From UBA4802 sp964509195 (GTDB lineage Bacteria > Spirochaetota > UBA4802 > UB4802), in contig CAZDWJ010000002.1 in the NCBI GenBank assembly GCA_964509195.1, positions 207,146 to 271,145 of the forward strand: a DNA stretch of 64,000 nt, written 5' to 3'. Shown piece by piece: positions 27,161 through 37,144 of the stretch. A model generated the notes under the pieces. The model had not been told where the DNA came from and ran no database searches. It was given only the letters and a program-made list of their open reading frames with translations. Position 1 is the first letter of the stretch; each line of letters starts with the position of its first letter. Position numbers and translations under genes: made by a program.

Positions 27161-28171
27161 ATGAAAGAAATAAAATCAATAATAGTATCGGTAATTCTAC
27201 TGGTAATAATTTTTGCAATAGTCTTCTGGTTATTTAACCATGCACCACGGCATATGCAGAGTGATACAATTACCATACAACCTGGTATGAATCTCTATCA
27301 GGTTGCCTATTATCTCAAATCAAAAAATTGTATAACCAGTGCATCGTTCTTCTACATAACTGGGCGCCTTCTTAATGCTACAGATGTCAAAGCAGGTAAC
27401 TACCGCATATATAAAGGGGAAACAAGCTTTTCCATATTGATGAAAATAACCAGAGGAAAGTTTGTAACAAAAAAGATTACTATTCCTGAAGGGTATACCA
27501 TATACGATATTGCCCGGGTGCTTTCTGAAAATGATATTTGCTCTGAAGGCAGTTTTTTATACTGGGCACAATCGCCTTCATTTTTAGCTACTCTAGGAAT
27601 ATATGCACAAACCGCAGAAGGGTATTTGTTCCCCGATACTTATGTAATACCCGAGAATACAGACCCACGCGATATAATACTACGTCTGGTAAATCAAACC
27701 AAAAAGGTGATACACGATATCCAAGATTCAATTGAGGTTCAGTACTCTAACCTTCATCAGATACTTACAATCGCGTCACTGGTTGAAAAAGAAGCAAAGG
27801 TAAACAACGAAAGACCACTTGTAGCTGCAGTGTTTTATAACAGGTTAAAACTAAAAATGAAATTAGACTGTGATTCTACAATACAGTATGGCCTGAAAAA
27901 ATTTGGCAAACGGCTTACCTATGATGATTTAAATTCGGACACTCCGTATAATACATACAGATATGCAGGTTTACCCCCAACACCCATTTGTAATCCGGGA
28001 AAGCGTTCAATACTTGCAGCCTGTAACCCTGCAAATGTAGCATATCTGTTTTTTGTTGCGCGAAATGATGGCTCACACTATTTCTCTAAAACATTGAGTG
28101 AACACAATAAGGCAGTGGATTTTTATCAAAAAGGTATTAATAATGGCTTTAAAGACAGACAAAAATATTGA
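27161..28171 (+). CDS. mltG: Endolytic murein transglycosylase MltG
   Basis: The 336-residue protein has one N-terminal membrane segment (about 7-27) and a LysM-like region (about 38-105). The YceG catalytic domain carries Glu209 in IASLVEKEA and the family ending RYAGLPPTPICNPG. It cuts nascent glycan strands in the periplasm and sets their length. The last 29 bases overlap the start of the U32 peptidase gene, so the two are translationally linked. No clear ribosome site precedes ATG. Confidence 0.93.
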   Translation: MKEIKSIIVSVILLVIIFAIVFWLFNHAPRHMQSDTITIQPGMNLYQVAYYLKSKNCITSASFFYITGRLLNATDVKAGNYRIYKGETSFSILMKITRGKFVTKKITIPEGYTIYDIARVLSENDICSEGSFLYWAQSPSFLATLGIYAQTAEGYLFPDTYVIPENTDPRDIILRLVNQTKKVIHDIQDSIEVQYSNLHQILTIASLVEKEAKVNNERPLVAAVFYNRLKLKMKLDCDSTIQYGLKKFGKRLTYDDLNSDTPYNTYRYAGLPPTPICNPGKRSILAACNPANVAYLFFVARNDGSHYFSKTLSEHNKAVDFYQKGINNGFKDRQKY

Positions 28172-29360
28172 ACTGGTTGCACCTGCTGGAAATTTTGAAA
28201 AACTTAAAGCAGCAGTGCACTACGGCGCAGATGCAGTTTATTTTGGAGGTCAGGAGTTCAACCTCAGGGCAACAACAAAGAATTTCAGTTTAGAAGATAT
28301 TGAAAAAGCGGTAGAGTATGCTCACAATCACAATGTGAGAGCCATATTTTTATTGAATGCTTTTCTACACGAATCTGATATAGCACCAGCAAAAGAATAT
28401 ATTCAGCACATCAAACATATTCCGTTTGATGCAATAATGGTGTCTGATCCCGGTATGGCGCTGCTTGTGCGTGAATCTTTCAATCTTCCCCTGCACCTTT
28501 CAACGCAAATGTCCACATTAAATCATCTTGCAATTAATTTCTGGGAAAAGCAGGGAATATCACGTATTGTCCTTGCCCGCGAAACGACCCTGGAAGAAAT
28601 CAAGAAAATCCGTGAACATACAGACATCGAGCTAGAAATATTTTGCCACGGTGCTTTGTGCATTTCGTATTCCGGGAGGTGTTTGCTCAGTCGCTATCTT
28701 TCTGGACGCGATGCAAATCAGGGCAATTGTTCTCATCCCTGTCGATGGAAGTATTCACTTATTGAAGAAAAACGGCCTGGAAATCATCTTGACATCATTG
28801 AGTATGCTCATGGAACTGAGATACTTTCATCAAAGGATTTATGTTTGATTAATAAAATTTCAGATTATATTACAGCAGGTGTTAACGCCTTCAAAATAGA
28901 AGGCAGAATGAAATCATTATATTATACTGCCAATGTTACACGTATCTATCGCCATGCTATTGATACATTTTTGAATGGTGGCGATAGTAACCGGTATAGT
29001 GACTTCTGGCGTCAAGAACTTGATCTTGTAAGCCACCGGCCTTACACTGATGATCTTTTCAATGAATTCGCAAATCAATCATTTGACGGCGTGCCATACA
29101 TAAAAAAAACATTATTTATGGGATACTGTGTTGACGCTAAAAAAAGCCTTATTAAAGTGTTCAATCCAATATATAAAGGCGATAGTTTACAGGTAATTTA
29201 TCCTATAGTAAACAATCAGATACACGATACAACAGTAATTGTAACCGATACTATAGTAAATGATACAAGCGTAGAAATGGCACAACCCAATACTGTTGCA
29301 ACAATTATATTTGACAAACCTTTGCAAAAATGGGCAATCTTGCGCAAACAGATGGAATAA
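28143..29360 (+). CDS. Peptidase U32 family protein (TrhP/YegQ-like)
   Basis: The 405-residue protein begins MALKTDKNIELVAPAGNFEKLKAA and has the U32 signature FCHGALCISYSGRCLLS with GNCSHPCRWKY, whose cysteines bind an Fe-S cluster in related enzymes. The best-matching relatives (TrhP, formerly YegQ/YrrO) act in prephenate-dependent tRNA U34 hydroxylation rather than as proteases; RlhA is the other possibility. The frame is open from 28098, but ATG 28143 has AAAAGG at the right distance and starts at the domain edge. It overlaps the mltG end by 29 bases. Confidence 0.85.
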   Translation: MALKTDKNIELVAPAGNFEKLKAAVHYGADAVYFGGQEFNLRATTKNFSLEDIEKAVEYAHNHNVRAIFLLNAFLHESDIAPAKEYIQHIKHIPFDAIMVSDPGMALLVRESFNLPLHLSTQMSTLNHLAINFWEKQGISRIVLARETTLEEIKKIREHTDIELEIFCHGALCISYSGRCLLSRYLSGRDANQGNCSHPCRWKYSLIEEKRPGNHLDIIEYAHGTEILSSKDLCLINKISDYITAGVNAFKIEGRMKSLYYTANVTRIYRHAIDTFLNGGDSNRYSDFWRQELDLVSHRPYTDDLFNEFANQSFDGVPYIKKTLFMGYCVDAKKSLIKVFNPIYKGDSLQVIYPIVNNQIHDTTVIVTDTIVNDTSVEMAQPNTVATIIFDKPLQKWAILRKQME

Positions 29361-29427
29361 ATTATAGGTGAAAAAAGAAATTACCAGAAGATTTCTTGCA
29401 AATATATTGTTTTCAATGGAGGAATGA

Positions 29428-30681
29428 ATGATTCAAAAACCACCGGGAGTTGAGGACATTTTCCCTGACAGATCACCAAAATTCAATTTTATAATCAATA
29501 CAGCTAAAGAAGTCTTTCAGCTTTATAACTATCGTGAAGTTATTTTGCCAGTAATGGAATATACAGAGGTATTTGCCCGTGGAATTGGTGATTCATCAGA
29601 TATCGTTACAAAAGAGATGTTTACTTTTGAAGACCGTGGTGGCAGAAGCTTAACGCTTAGACCAGAAGGTACCGCTTCAATGGTACGCGCGTACGTTGAG
29701 AATGGCGAATATAACCGGTTAGCCCTGTGCAAGTTTTTTTACCATGGTCCTATGTTCAGAGCAGAACGTCCACAAAAGGGGCGATTGAGACAGTTCAATC
29801 AATTTGGAGCTGAAATGTTTGGTAGTGATTATCCCTGGTATGACTTTGAAGTAATATCATTAATGAATGAGATAACAACGCGATTACAAATTAAAAACTA
29901 TACTTTACTTATTAATTCAATTGGATGCCCTGATTGTCGTAGACCCTATGTGGGAGAGCTTTTTAAATATTATTCTTTACATGAACAGGAGTTATGTGAG
30001 GATTGCAAAAAAAGGCTCTACACAAATCCTTTACGATTACTTGATTGCAAAGTAGAAGGTTGTATAACATTAAAACAGGATGCACCTAAGATCAACCAGT
30101 ATCTTTGTCAATCCTGTAATGATCATTTTCATAAGACAAGGGATCTACTTGAAGAACATTCGATACAGTATATTCATGACCCACTTTTAGTGAGAGGTCT
30201 TGATTATTATACTAAAACAACATTTGAGTTTGTTACCACTAAATTGGGAGGACAAAATGCTTTTGCGGCTGGTGGAAGGTATAATAATCTGGTTGAACTT
30301 TTTGGAGGAAAACCTACTCCTGCAGTTGGATTTGCTGCTGGAATAGAACGCATTGAATTGTTGCTGGAAGAATTATCATTAAAAGAATATCTTGATGTAT
30401 ATATTGCTTATTCTAGTAATAATGCGTTACCTGTTGTTATAAAAATTGCAAAAGAATTAAGGCGCAATAATATATCATGCGATTTTGATCCAACAGCTAA
30501 AGGCTTTAAAACGCAATTTAAGCGTGCTGACCGTGAAAATGCCAGATTTTCACTTATTTTTGGTGATGATGAGATTGCAAAAAACACTGCAACCATTAAA
30601 GATATGTCATCTGGCAATCAGGTGCAAATACCAATTGATTCTGTTATACAATATTTTAAAGAAATATCGACTACAGGATAA
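29428..30681 (+). CDS. hisS: Histidine-tRNA ligase
   Basis: The 417-residue class II synthetase charges tRNA-His. Motif 2 reads FYHGPMFRAERPQKGRLRQFNQ, the histidine loop is VRGLDYYTKTTFEF, and motif 3 is AVGFAAGIERI. It also has the cysteine-rich insertion CPDCRR...CEDCKKR...LDCK typical of many bacterial HisRS. The C-terminal anticodon-binding domain begins about residue 325. GGAGGAATGA precedes ATG. Confidence 0.96.
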   Translation: MIQKPPGVEDIFPDRSPKFNFIINTAKEVFQLYNYREVILPVMEYTEVFARGIGDSSDIVTKEMFTFEDRGGRSLTLRPEGTASMVRAYVENGEYNRLALCKFFYHGPMFRAERPQKGRLRQFNQFGAEMFGSDYPWYDFEVISLMNEITTRLQIKNYTLLINSIGCPDCRRPYVGELFKYYSLHEQELCEDCKKRLYTNPLRLLDCKVEGCITLKQDAPKINQYLCQSCNDHFHKTRDLLEEHSIQYIHDPLLVRGLDYYTKTTFEFVTTKLGGQNAFAAGGRYNNLVELFGGKPTPAVGFAAGIERIELLLEELSLKEYLDVYIAYSSNNALPVVIKIAKELRRNNISCDFDPTAKGFKTQFKRADRENARFSLIFGDDEIAKNTATIKDMSSGNQVQIPIDSVIQYFKEISTTG

Positions 30682-30782
30682 TCTAAACAATAAAATACTT
30701 TACTTATTTATTATATATTCTATCTTGATATGACTTAGTAAAACAACTAATATTTGAGAAAAGTGGTTGTTAACGTTATATC

Positions 30783-32615
30783 ATGAACATTGATAATAAA
30801 ATTCAGCGTTTTCCTTTTGTGCAGGGACTACTAGCTAAAGAATCATATGTGTATGACATTTTAGCTGAAATAGACCATTTGCAGAAACTATCGCTACCTG
30901 ATGGTAAAATGGAAATGGCGACCCTGCAGGTGCTTCAATCTTCCAGAAGTATTCCCATTCCTTTTACAACTTCCCGTAATAATCAGATAAATTATTTAAT
31001 TACCCAATTAATAAATTCTTACCCTGATCACGTAAAGAAACTTATAACATTTAGTTTTTATGTTGAAGAAAAAACAAAAAAGCTGGATATCAATGAAAAA
31101 GAAGAATTTTGTGTCGACATTTCTGATGAAGAATATAACCGACTGCAATCAATGCGGGATGAAATATCAAAGCAAAACTTGCTCTCACTGTTAAAACAGT
31201 ATCGTCTATTTAATCTATCAAAACTTATAAAGAAATCTATAAATAAGAACGACCTTAATAGAATAGTAAAATCAGAGTTGGGTACTACTATTTTTACATT
31301 CAAGCATTACACTATAGACAAAAACCATATTGAATTGGCAGAAGATTATTGTTTTCATGCTGATAACTATCTGGCAGTGAAAGCAACATTGAATTTTAAA
31401 ACATTTAAAAACATTATTGCTCAACATGCTGATATGATATTACATAGATTAAAAAAATTTGGAATTATATCCTATGATTTCAGTGATTATCGCGATGCAA
31501 AATTAGATTATATTTTCAATGTGCTACTTGATGATCTAGCTTCTTTATTATCAGAAAGTGATTTAGCTGAGGTCAAAAATCTTCAAGCTTTCAGAAATTG
31601 TTTACTGAAAGTAGATTCATTGCTTGACCCAGTTGATGCATTTAATAACGATATTATTTCATTAATCCGAGAGCATAAATTATGTTCACAGGATGACATT
31701 ATCAGCACAATACCAGAAATTGATGAAAATTTAATAGAAAAATGGCGCGAATCAAATAATAGAAAAAATGCAAAAATCTTAACATATAAAGATCCGGATA
31801 CTAATCAATGGTATTATGTGGATGGACCAGTGTTTATTAATTATATTTCAGATTGTAACCAATTAATAATTTATCAAAAGGAAAAATTGGAAAAGCTACG
31901 TTATCTTGAAAAAGAAAAAATTAAGAATCATTACAATATTCTCATAAAAATTGCTGAAAATGCAATAACCGGAAATATTGATGAACTGAACATTAATTCA
32001 GAACAAAAGGAAATTCTACAAAAAATTCTTGATGATTTCAAATCACAAAAAAAAGAGGTGAAGCCCTCTCCACAAACAACAACAGTGAAAGAATTTAAAC
32101 AAAAAAAATCTTTAATTTCCAGAATAATTGAAGCAATAGCATCCCTTTTTAGAAGAAAAAAAATAATCAAACCAATAACAGAGACACATGTGTACTCATC
32201 ACCAGTGCATCAACTCAGCAAACAGGCTCGCAACCTGTATGATACAATAAGTTCAATCAACAGGAACATTATTGCGCTATCTGAAGTAATGGATATTACC
32301 GATGAGAATGAATCAGAAGTAAGTGAAATAATTGAAGAATTGAGGGATACCGGTTTAAAGATAGTGATACCGATATATAATGCCCGTAAAGTCCTGTATC
32401 CACGACGAAGCCAGAAATTACTGATTCCGGATATAGAATATATTTTAGTTTCACCAGTAGTGATTCGATCGTATGATGCAATAAAGGAATTTTGTGATTC
32501 ACTTGTAGGTAAAAAATTAAATGGTGAGATAATCCCTTCATCGGGGATTATAGCGATAGAGAAGTATCTGCACACTCTCTATCGCCAAAAAAGAAATGTA
32601 ATGATGAAAAAATGA
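30783..32615 (+). CDS. Large cytoplasmic protein of unknown function
   Basis: The 610-residue protein has no signal peptide and no clear membrane span. It is rich in Lys, Ile, Asn and Asp and is mostly helical. Residues around 370-430 look like a coiled coil (YQKEKLEKLRYLEKEKIKN). A short basic stretch (SRIIEAIASLFRRKKIIK, about 440-457) could contact a membrane or nucleic acid. No family is recognised. Its stop abuts the stop of the convergent fmdB-like gene with no base between. Two hairpins sit in its last 90 bases (32529-32585). Confidence 0.65.
   Translation: MNIDNKIQRFPFVQGLLAKESYVYDILAEIDHLQKLSLPDGKMEMATLQVLQSSRSIPIPFTTSRNNQINYLITQLINSYPDHVKKLITFSFYVEEKTKKLDINEKEEFCVDISDEEYNRLQSMRDEISKQNLLSLLKQYRLFNLSKLIKKSINKNDLNRIVKSELGTTIFTFKHYTIDKNHIELAEDYCFHADNYLAVKATLNFKTFKNIIAQHADMILHRLKKFGIISYDFSDYRDAKLDYIFNVLLDDLASLLSESDLAEVKNLQAFRNCLLKVDSLLDPVDAFNNDIISLIREHKLCSQDDIISTIPEIDENLIEKWRESNNRKNAKILTYKDPDTNQWYYVDGPVFINYISDCNQLIIYQKEKLEKLRYLEKEKIKNHYNILIKIAENAITGNIDELNINSEQKEILQKILDDFKSQKKEVKPSPQTTTVKEFKQKKSLISRIIEAIASLFRRKKIIKPITETHVYSSPVHQLSKQARNLYDTISSINRNIIALSEVMDITDENESEVSEIIEELRDTGLKIVIPIYNARKVLYPRRSQKLLIPDIEYILVSPVVIRSYDAIKEFCDSLVGKKLNGEIIPSSGIIAIEKYLHTLYRQKRNVMMKK
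32529..32585. repeat. Two adjacent hairpins inside the gene end
   Basis: ATAATCCC (32529-32536) pairs with GGGATTAT (32544-32551); one base later GCGATAGAGA (32553-32562) pairs with TCTCTATCGC (32576-32585). Both stems are perfect. They lie just before a convergent stop-to-stop junction and may slow or end transcription, though no T-run follows. Confidence 0.6.
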
Positions 32616-32885
32616 TTAATCTAAATCAACACTGCATGAATCAGATGAACATGATGCACATGCAGGATCAGTTGTTGAAGTTTTAGCGGATTTCCCATTT
32701 CCGTTATTTTTGTAATCTGTAACATAGAAGCCAGAACCTTTAAATATAATCCCTGCTCCAGAACCTATTAACCGCTTTACATCACCACCACATTTTGAAC
32801 ATGTTTTAAGTGGTTCTTCTTTTATTGAGTGAAAAATTTCAAATTTATCGTTACAAGAGGTACAGACATATTCATAGGTTGGCAT
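32616..32885 (-). CDS. FmdB-family zinc ribbon protein
   Basis: The 89-residue protein has the FmdB/CxxC_CXXC_SSSS start MPTYEYVCTSCNDKFEIFHS with metal ligands Cys8, Cys11, Cys29 and Cys32. It also has the usual GSGAGIIFKGSGFYVTDYK and a Ser/Cys-rich tail. The family is described as putative regulatory zinc ribbons; the real function is unknown. AAGGAGGGTTGTA precedes ATG. Confidence 0.88.
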   Translation of the reverse strand: MPTYEYVCTSCNDKFEIFHSIKEEPLKTCSKCGGDVKRLIGSGAGIIFKGSGFYVTDYKNNGNGKSAKTSTTDPACASCSSDSCSVDLD

Positions 32886-33031
32886 TACAACCCTCCTTAT
32901 TATTCTGATACTTGATAACTTAATTAATTAAAATGAATAGTATATATTTAATAAAAGTATAATTAATTTTTATTATTTTAGCAACATTTTAATCATTTTT
33001 CTGCAAAAAAAAGTAATAAATTTAAAACGCG

Positions 33032-35683
33032 CTATTCTTCAGTGGCTTTTACTCCATTTGTTGCATATCCAATACTTTCACTTAATTCCTTGGCACTTAA
33101 ATCAAGAATACGAGAAAAACCCTGTACAAATTCAGCACTTTCCAGTGCATGCTGGCTGATTTCAATTATTGCATTTACAGCTTTTGTTAACTCCTCAAGA
33201 GTAACTTTCTGTTCCATTGAAAAATTATATACTGAACCTGATAATTCCTTAAATGATTCTAATTTAGTTTTAATATCCTTATTTTTATTATTAAGTTCAT
33301 TGGTAAAATCAACAGTGTCCTTTAATACATTAAATGTTTCAGTAATACCCCTGCGTATAGCTTTTATAGCTTCTGTTGCTTTACTAATATATTGAATTTC
33401 ATTGGTTATCATCCTTGCCTGCTCAGAAATGGTAGAGTGAATACCTTTCACTATATCTGCGGTCTGATCTGCTAATTTATTGACTTCATCTGCCACCACA
33501 GAAAATCCCTTGCCCGACTCCCCTGCCCTGGCAGCTTCTATTGCTGCATTTAAAGCAAGAAGGTTTATTTTATCAGCAATTTCATTAATATTAACTATCG
33601 TTTGTTCTACTTCTTTTAAATACTCGGCTATTGATTCAATAGCAGTGATTGATTTTGTAATTGTTACTTCACCGTCTTCAGATTGCTTGACAGCTTGTTC
33701 TATAGAATGTGTTAGCCGTGTTATTCTTTGTGAAATCTGGATACTACTAGTATCTATTCCTTCAATATCATTTTTAATTACATCCATACTGTCGGCCTGT
33801 TGCTTGATGGCATTAAGATTTGATTCAAATGAGGATGACATCTCTTCGTATGCGCTAGATGTTTCCTCAACTATAGTCGATAGCTCTCGTGCGATATCAT
33901 ATAATTTGGTTGCAGAAACATTAAGGTCTGAACTCAGGCGTTTCACTTCTTCGGATTTTGAATGAGTTGATTGAAATAAATTATTTAACGATTGCACCAT
34001 TTTATTAAACTCATTAGTAATATATCCAAATTCATCGCCAGATTGAACAGGAATATTAACATTAAAGTTGCCTTTATCAACTTCCTTTAAACCATCTGTA
34101 AGTATGCGGATAGGTTTAATAAGTATTCCTGCAAAGAATATTCTAATACCAAAACGAATGAAGAGATATACAGTTATCACAATCAATATTAAGGTAGCAA
34201 CAGTAGAATGCATGAATTCACGATATAATATATATGGGAAGGCTACTTCATAAATAATAGTATCTTTAACATATCTATAAGTAATAACGTGATCACCTTT
34301 TGAAGATGTTTGATATGAACGTGCTCCAGCAAACTGAACTGGAACAAGAAATTTCATAATTTCATATTTTAATTCTTCACCCTCCTTGTCTGATGAATCA
34401 ATATAATCATTTATAGTTTCTCTAAATCCTAACATCATATCATCAAATTTCGTCAGCAATAGTTTACAGTTATCTTTGAAATCATATCCCTGGATTTGAC
34501 TTATTTTGTGTTTTAGATGATATACCTTCGCATCTAACTTTTTACAGAACTGTTGTAATTCATGACTGCTAATATCACTGTTTTTATTCTGAATGTATTG
34601 TTGGAGTGTTATTGCATAACCCTTGAATGTGCCTTTTTGATTTTGTTTTAAAAGTTTTAGGAGATTTTCTGTGTAGTCCTGGTTTTCTAGTGAAAATATT
34701 TCATTCCAAATATAGGTGTGTACCAGTTCATTTTGTATTGCATCCTGATTGAATTCATCCGGTATTTTTTGTATCCATGTAATATTTCGGACATCAAAAG
34801 AAGATTTGTATGCAATATTGTTAAGAGTTTTATCGCTCACAATTGAAAGCAAGGCCGAACGATAATAAATCTCATCAAAGTCTTTATCATTTTTCTTTAG
34901 TATAATGAACCCTATTATTTGCAATAAAATAAGAACTGTTACTAAAATGATACCTATCAGCTTGCCAATAAAAGATATCCTATCTTGCGTATTGTTTATA
35001 TAAATGATAAAAAAAAGGAAAAATCCTGATAATAGAAATAATGTCCATGCAGTATGAAAAATTTCTCTATCAAACACACCTTCGCGACTTAATGTATTTG
35101 CTACCGATGGAACAAGAGTACCAAGTATGATTGAGAAAAACATAAATAAAAGGACTATCTTATTGTATTTATTTTTTTCGGTGAATAAACGCCACCAGTT
35201 TAAAATGAATGTTGATAATAAATATAACATAATGATAATACCAATGTTTTTACTAATACCCTCAGCGTCAAAATCATAATAATGTCCTCTAAATAAAAAT
35301 ACGACGTTAGATTGTAATGATACAATTGCAAATACAACTAAAGTTATAAATGCAATAAGAACTCCTGTATATAAATATACTTTTGAAAATTTAGGTGCTT
35401 TAGGATTAGGGAAATAAAAGAAAAAATAGCCCATGGCTAGTACAGAAATCAGTATCAATGCTACTGTGAGCCATCTGTGGAATGCTGCAGCAGGATGATA
35501 AATGCTTGAAGCTAAAAAATACCCAATATTAAAAATACCAAGAAGTAGATATGCTTTTCCCACTATTTCTGTAGCTTTTGATTTATTTTTAGTATTGAGT
35601 AAGAATATACCAGTAGTAAAGAAAAAAATTACTGGTATTATTGAACCCAGAGAAAAAGAATTAAATTGTATAATTGACCACAT
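33032..35683 (-). CDS. Chemoreceptor (MCP) with a 7TM-type N-terminal region
   Basis: The 883-residue membrane protein opens with about seven or eight closely spaced membrane segments (residues 8-265). These are followed by an extracytoplasmic region, another span (about 490-515) and a HAMP domain (FGIRIFFAGILIKPIRILTDGLKEVD). The long signalling coiled coil has the MCP hairpin tip at about 702-730 (IADKINLLALNAAIEAARAG and GFSVVADEVNKLADQ). It would relay a signal to CheA/CheW. The 7TM front resembles those on some kinases and MCPs of Leptospira-like organisms. The ligand is unknown. It stands 146 bases upstream of the fmdB-like gene. Confidence 0.87.
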   Translation of the reverse strand: MWSIIQFNSFSLGSIIPVIFFFTTGIFLLNTKNKSKATEIVGKAYLLLGIFNIGYFLASSIYHPAAAFHRWLTVALILISVLAMGYFFFYFPNPKAPKFSKVYLYTGVLIAFITLVVFAIVSLQSNVVFLFRGHYYDFDAEGISKNIGIIIMLYLLSTFILNWWRLFTEKNKYNKIVLLFMFFSIILGTLVPSVANTLSREGVFDREIFHTAWTLFLLSGFFLFFIIYINNTQDRISFIGKLIGIILVTVLILLQIIGFIILKKNDKDFDEIYYRSALLSIVSDKTLNNIAYKSSFDVRNITWIQKIPDEFNQDAIQNELVHTYIWNEIFSLENQDYTENLLKLLKQNQKGTFKGYAITLQQYIQNKNSDISSHELQQFCKKLDAKVYHLKHKISQIQGYDFKDNCKLLLTKFDDMMLGFRETINDYIDSSDKEGEELKYEIMKFLVPVQFAGARSYQTSSKGDHVITYRYVKDTIIYEVAFPYILYREFMHSTVATLILIVITVYLFIRFGIRIFFAGILIKPIRILTDGLKEVDKGNFNVNIPVQSGDEFGYITNEFNKMVQSLNNLFQSTHSKSEEVKRLSSDLNVSATKLYDIARELSTIVEETSSAYEEMSSSFESNLNAIKQQADSMDVIKNDIEGIDTSSIQISQRITRLTHSIEQAVKQSEDGEVTITKSITAIESIAEYLKEVEQTIVNINEIADKINLLALNAAIEAARAGESGKGFSVVADEVNKLADQTADIVKGIHSTISEQARMITNEIQYISKATEAIKAIRRGITETFNVLKDTVDFTNELNNKNKDIKTKLESFKELSGSVYNFSMEQKVTLEELTKAVNAIIEISQHALESAEFVQGFSRILDLSAKELSESIGYATNGVKATEE

Positions 35684-35875
35684 ACATTACCAGACCCCAT
35701 ACATATTTTTTTGTATAATTATTGTTTACATATAATAAATCGGCCAAAATAATCAAGAATATTTTATAAAATATTAATCTATTTAGACTGAATATGATTT
35801 TGTAATTATATCATTTATAGTCAACCATTCACATTTGAGTGAAATTTTTATTTATGCTTTTTATTATTTTTTAGT

Positions 35876-35906
35876 TTGACATTAGACTATTGCTATAAAA
35901 TATACA
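35876..35906 (+). promoter_or_regulatory. Probable promoter of the tRNA gene
   Basis: TTGACA at 35876-35881 and TATACA at 35901-35906 are 19 bases apart, only seven bases before the tRNA; TATAAA at 35894 is an alternative but is too close to the -35. Confidence 0.4.
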
Positions 35907-35913
35907 ATACAAA

Positions 35914-35986
35914 GCCAGCGTAGCTCAGTTGGCAGAGCGGCGCACTCGTAATGCGCAGGTCACCAGTTCGATCCTGGTCGCTGGCT
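35914..35986 (+). tRNA. tRNA-Thr, anticodon CGT
   Basis: The 73-base cloverleaf has acceptor GCCAGCG/CGCTGGC, D-arm GCTC/GAGC, anticodon stem GCGCA/TGCGC with loop CTCGTAA (anticodon CGT, reads ACG), and T-arm ACCAG-TTCGATC-CTGGT. The 3' CCA is not encoded and must be added. It is a single tRNA gene followed by a T-rich stretch. Confidence 0.95.
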
Positions 35987-36192
35987 CATATTTTTTATAT
36001 CAAATCAGAAATCCCGCTGTTTTTTAAAAAAGTACTTGACTGGTAAAAAACAATCCAGACAGACTAAATTCAATTACAATAATCTTTATTGCAATTTATT
36101 TCGATAATACATTTAGGATTAAGAGCAATTTTCTTTTTTTATTTAGAATTTATTTTTATAAGAAAATGACAATACATATGAACAGGTTTCCA

Positions 36193-37134
36193 ATGTATAA
36201 AAATAAAATAATTTTTTTTATCACAACACTCGTTATTACAATTTTATTCAGCATTTCCATATATGTTGTCAAAATCATCAATAAACAAATTTCAAATAAT
36301 AGCATATTGAAACCCGCAGATATATTTGCAAGTGAAGATGAATACATTGCATATATGCAATCTTTAAAAATTCCTGGCGTAACATTTACTGTGTGCCAAA
36401 TTGAAAAAGGCGATAATTTCTGGAAAATTGCTAAAGAACATAATATAGATATAGATACACTTATTGGAGCAAATCCATTATGGGAAAGCATCATAGCCAG
36501 AGTAGATCAGAAGATTGTTATACCATCGCAAAAAGGTGTGGTACATTTTGTAAATACTATGAGCGAAATAAAGCAACTGCACACACTATATGATGTACCT
36601 GAAAAAAATGTGCTAGCTCCTTCTTTGTTTCTTTATAGAATAAAATCACTTGTCACTAAAATAGATAAACCTTTTGCAGTATACATAAAAGATGCCAGAC
36701 CAAAAACTGATGTAATGACACCTGAATTAGCTAAGCAATTTTCACTGCGCGAAATGTTTAGATCTCCTCTTGGTGGGAGGCTCACTTCTTTTTTTGGTGG
36801 TAGAGTTCACCCTATTTTCAGACAGTGGGGATTTCATAATGGATTGGATATTGCTGCTCCTTACGGGACTGCTGTGGGAGCTGCTCGACACGGTGTTGTG
36901 ATATCCTGTGGATGGATGGGAGGATATGGCAAAGCAGTCATTATACAACATGATGAAGGTTTTAAAACACTGTATGGGCACCTGTCTTCAATACATGTCA
37001 GACCAGGACAGCAGGTAAAAGCAGGACAGTTTATAGGAAGAGTTGGCTCCACAGGATGGTCAACAGGCCCTCACCTCCATTTTACACTATGGCAATATAA
37101 TAAACTTATAAACCCCATGAAGGTGCTATGGTAA
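36193..37134 (+). CDS. M23 family metallopeptidase with LysM-like domain
   Basis: The 313-residue protein has one N-terminal membrane anchor, a LysM-like module (VCQIEKGDNFWKIAKEHNID) and a C-terminal M23 peptidase domain. The zinc ligands are visible in FHNGLDIAAPYGTAV (His and Asp) and in TGPHLHFTLW, with GYGKAVIIQHDEG and LYGHLSS between. It should cut peptide bridges in peptidoglycan from the inner-membrane side. In-frame ATGs also occur at 36166 and 36178; 36193 is chosen because AACAGG lies six bases before it. Ten bases separate it from the rRNA methyltransferase fusion. Confidence 0.85.
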   Translation: MYKNKIIFFITTLVITILFSISIYVVKIINKQISNNSILKPADIFASEDEYIAYMQSLKIPGVTFTVCQIEKGDNFWKIAKEHNIDIDTLIGANPLWESIIARVDQKIVIPSQKGVVHFVNTMSEIKQLHTLYDVPEKNVLAPSLFLYRIKSLVTKIDKPFAVYIKDARPKTDVMTPELAKQFSLREMFRSPLGGRLTSFFGGRVHPIFRQWGFHNGLDIAAPYGTAVGAARHGVVISCGWMGGYGKAVIIQHDEGFKTLYGHLSSIHVRPGQQVKAGQFIGRVGSTGWSTGPHLHFTLWQYNKLINPMKVLW

Positions 37135-37144
37135 GTATAGCATC

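Noticed and set aside
33480..33965. 161-codon plus-strand frame
   Set aside because: Antisense to the repetitive coiled-coil part of the chemoreceptor; a by-product of its codon use.
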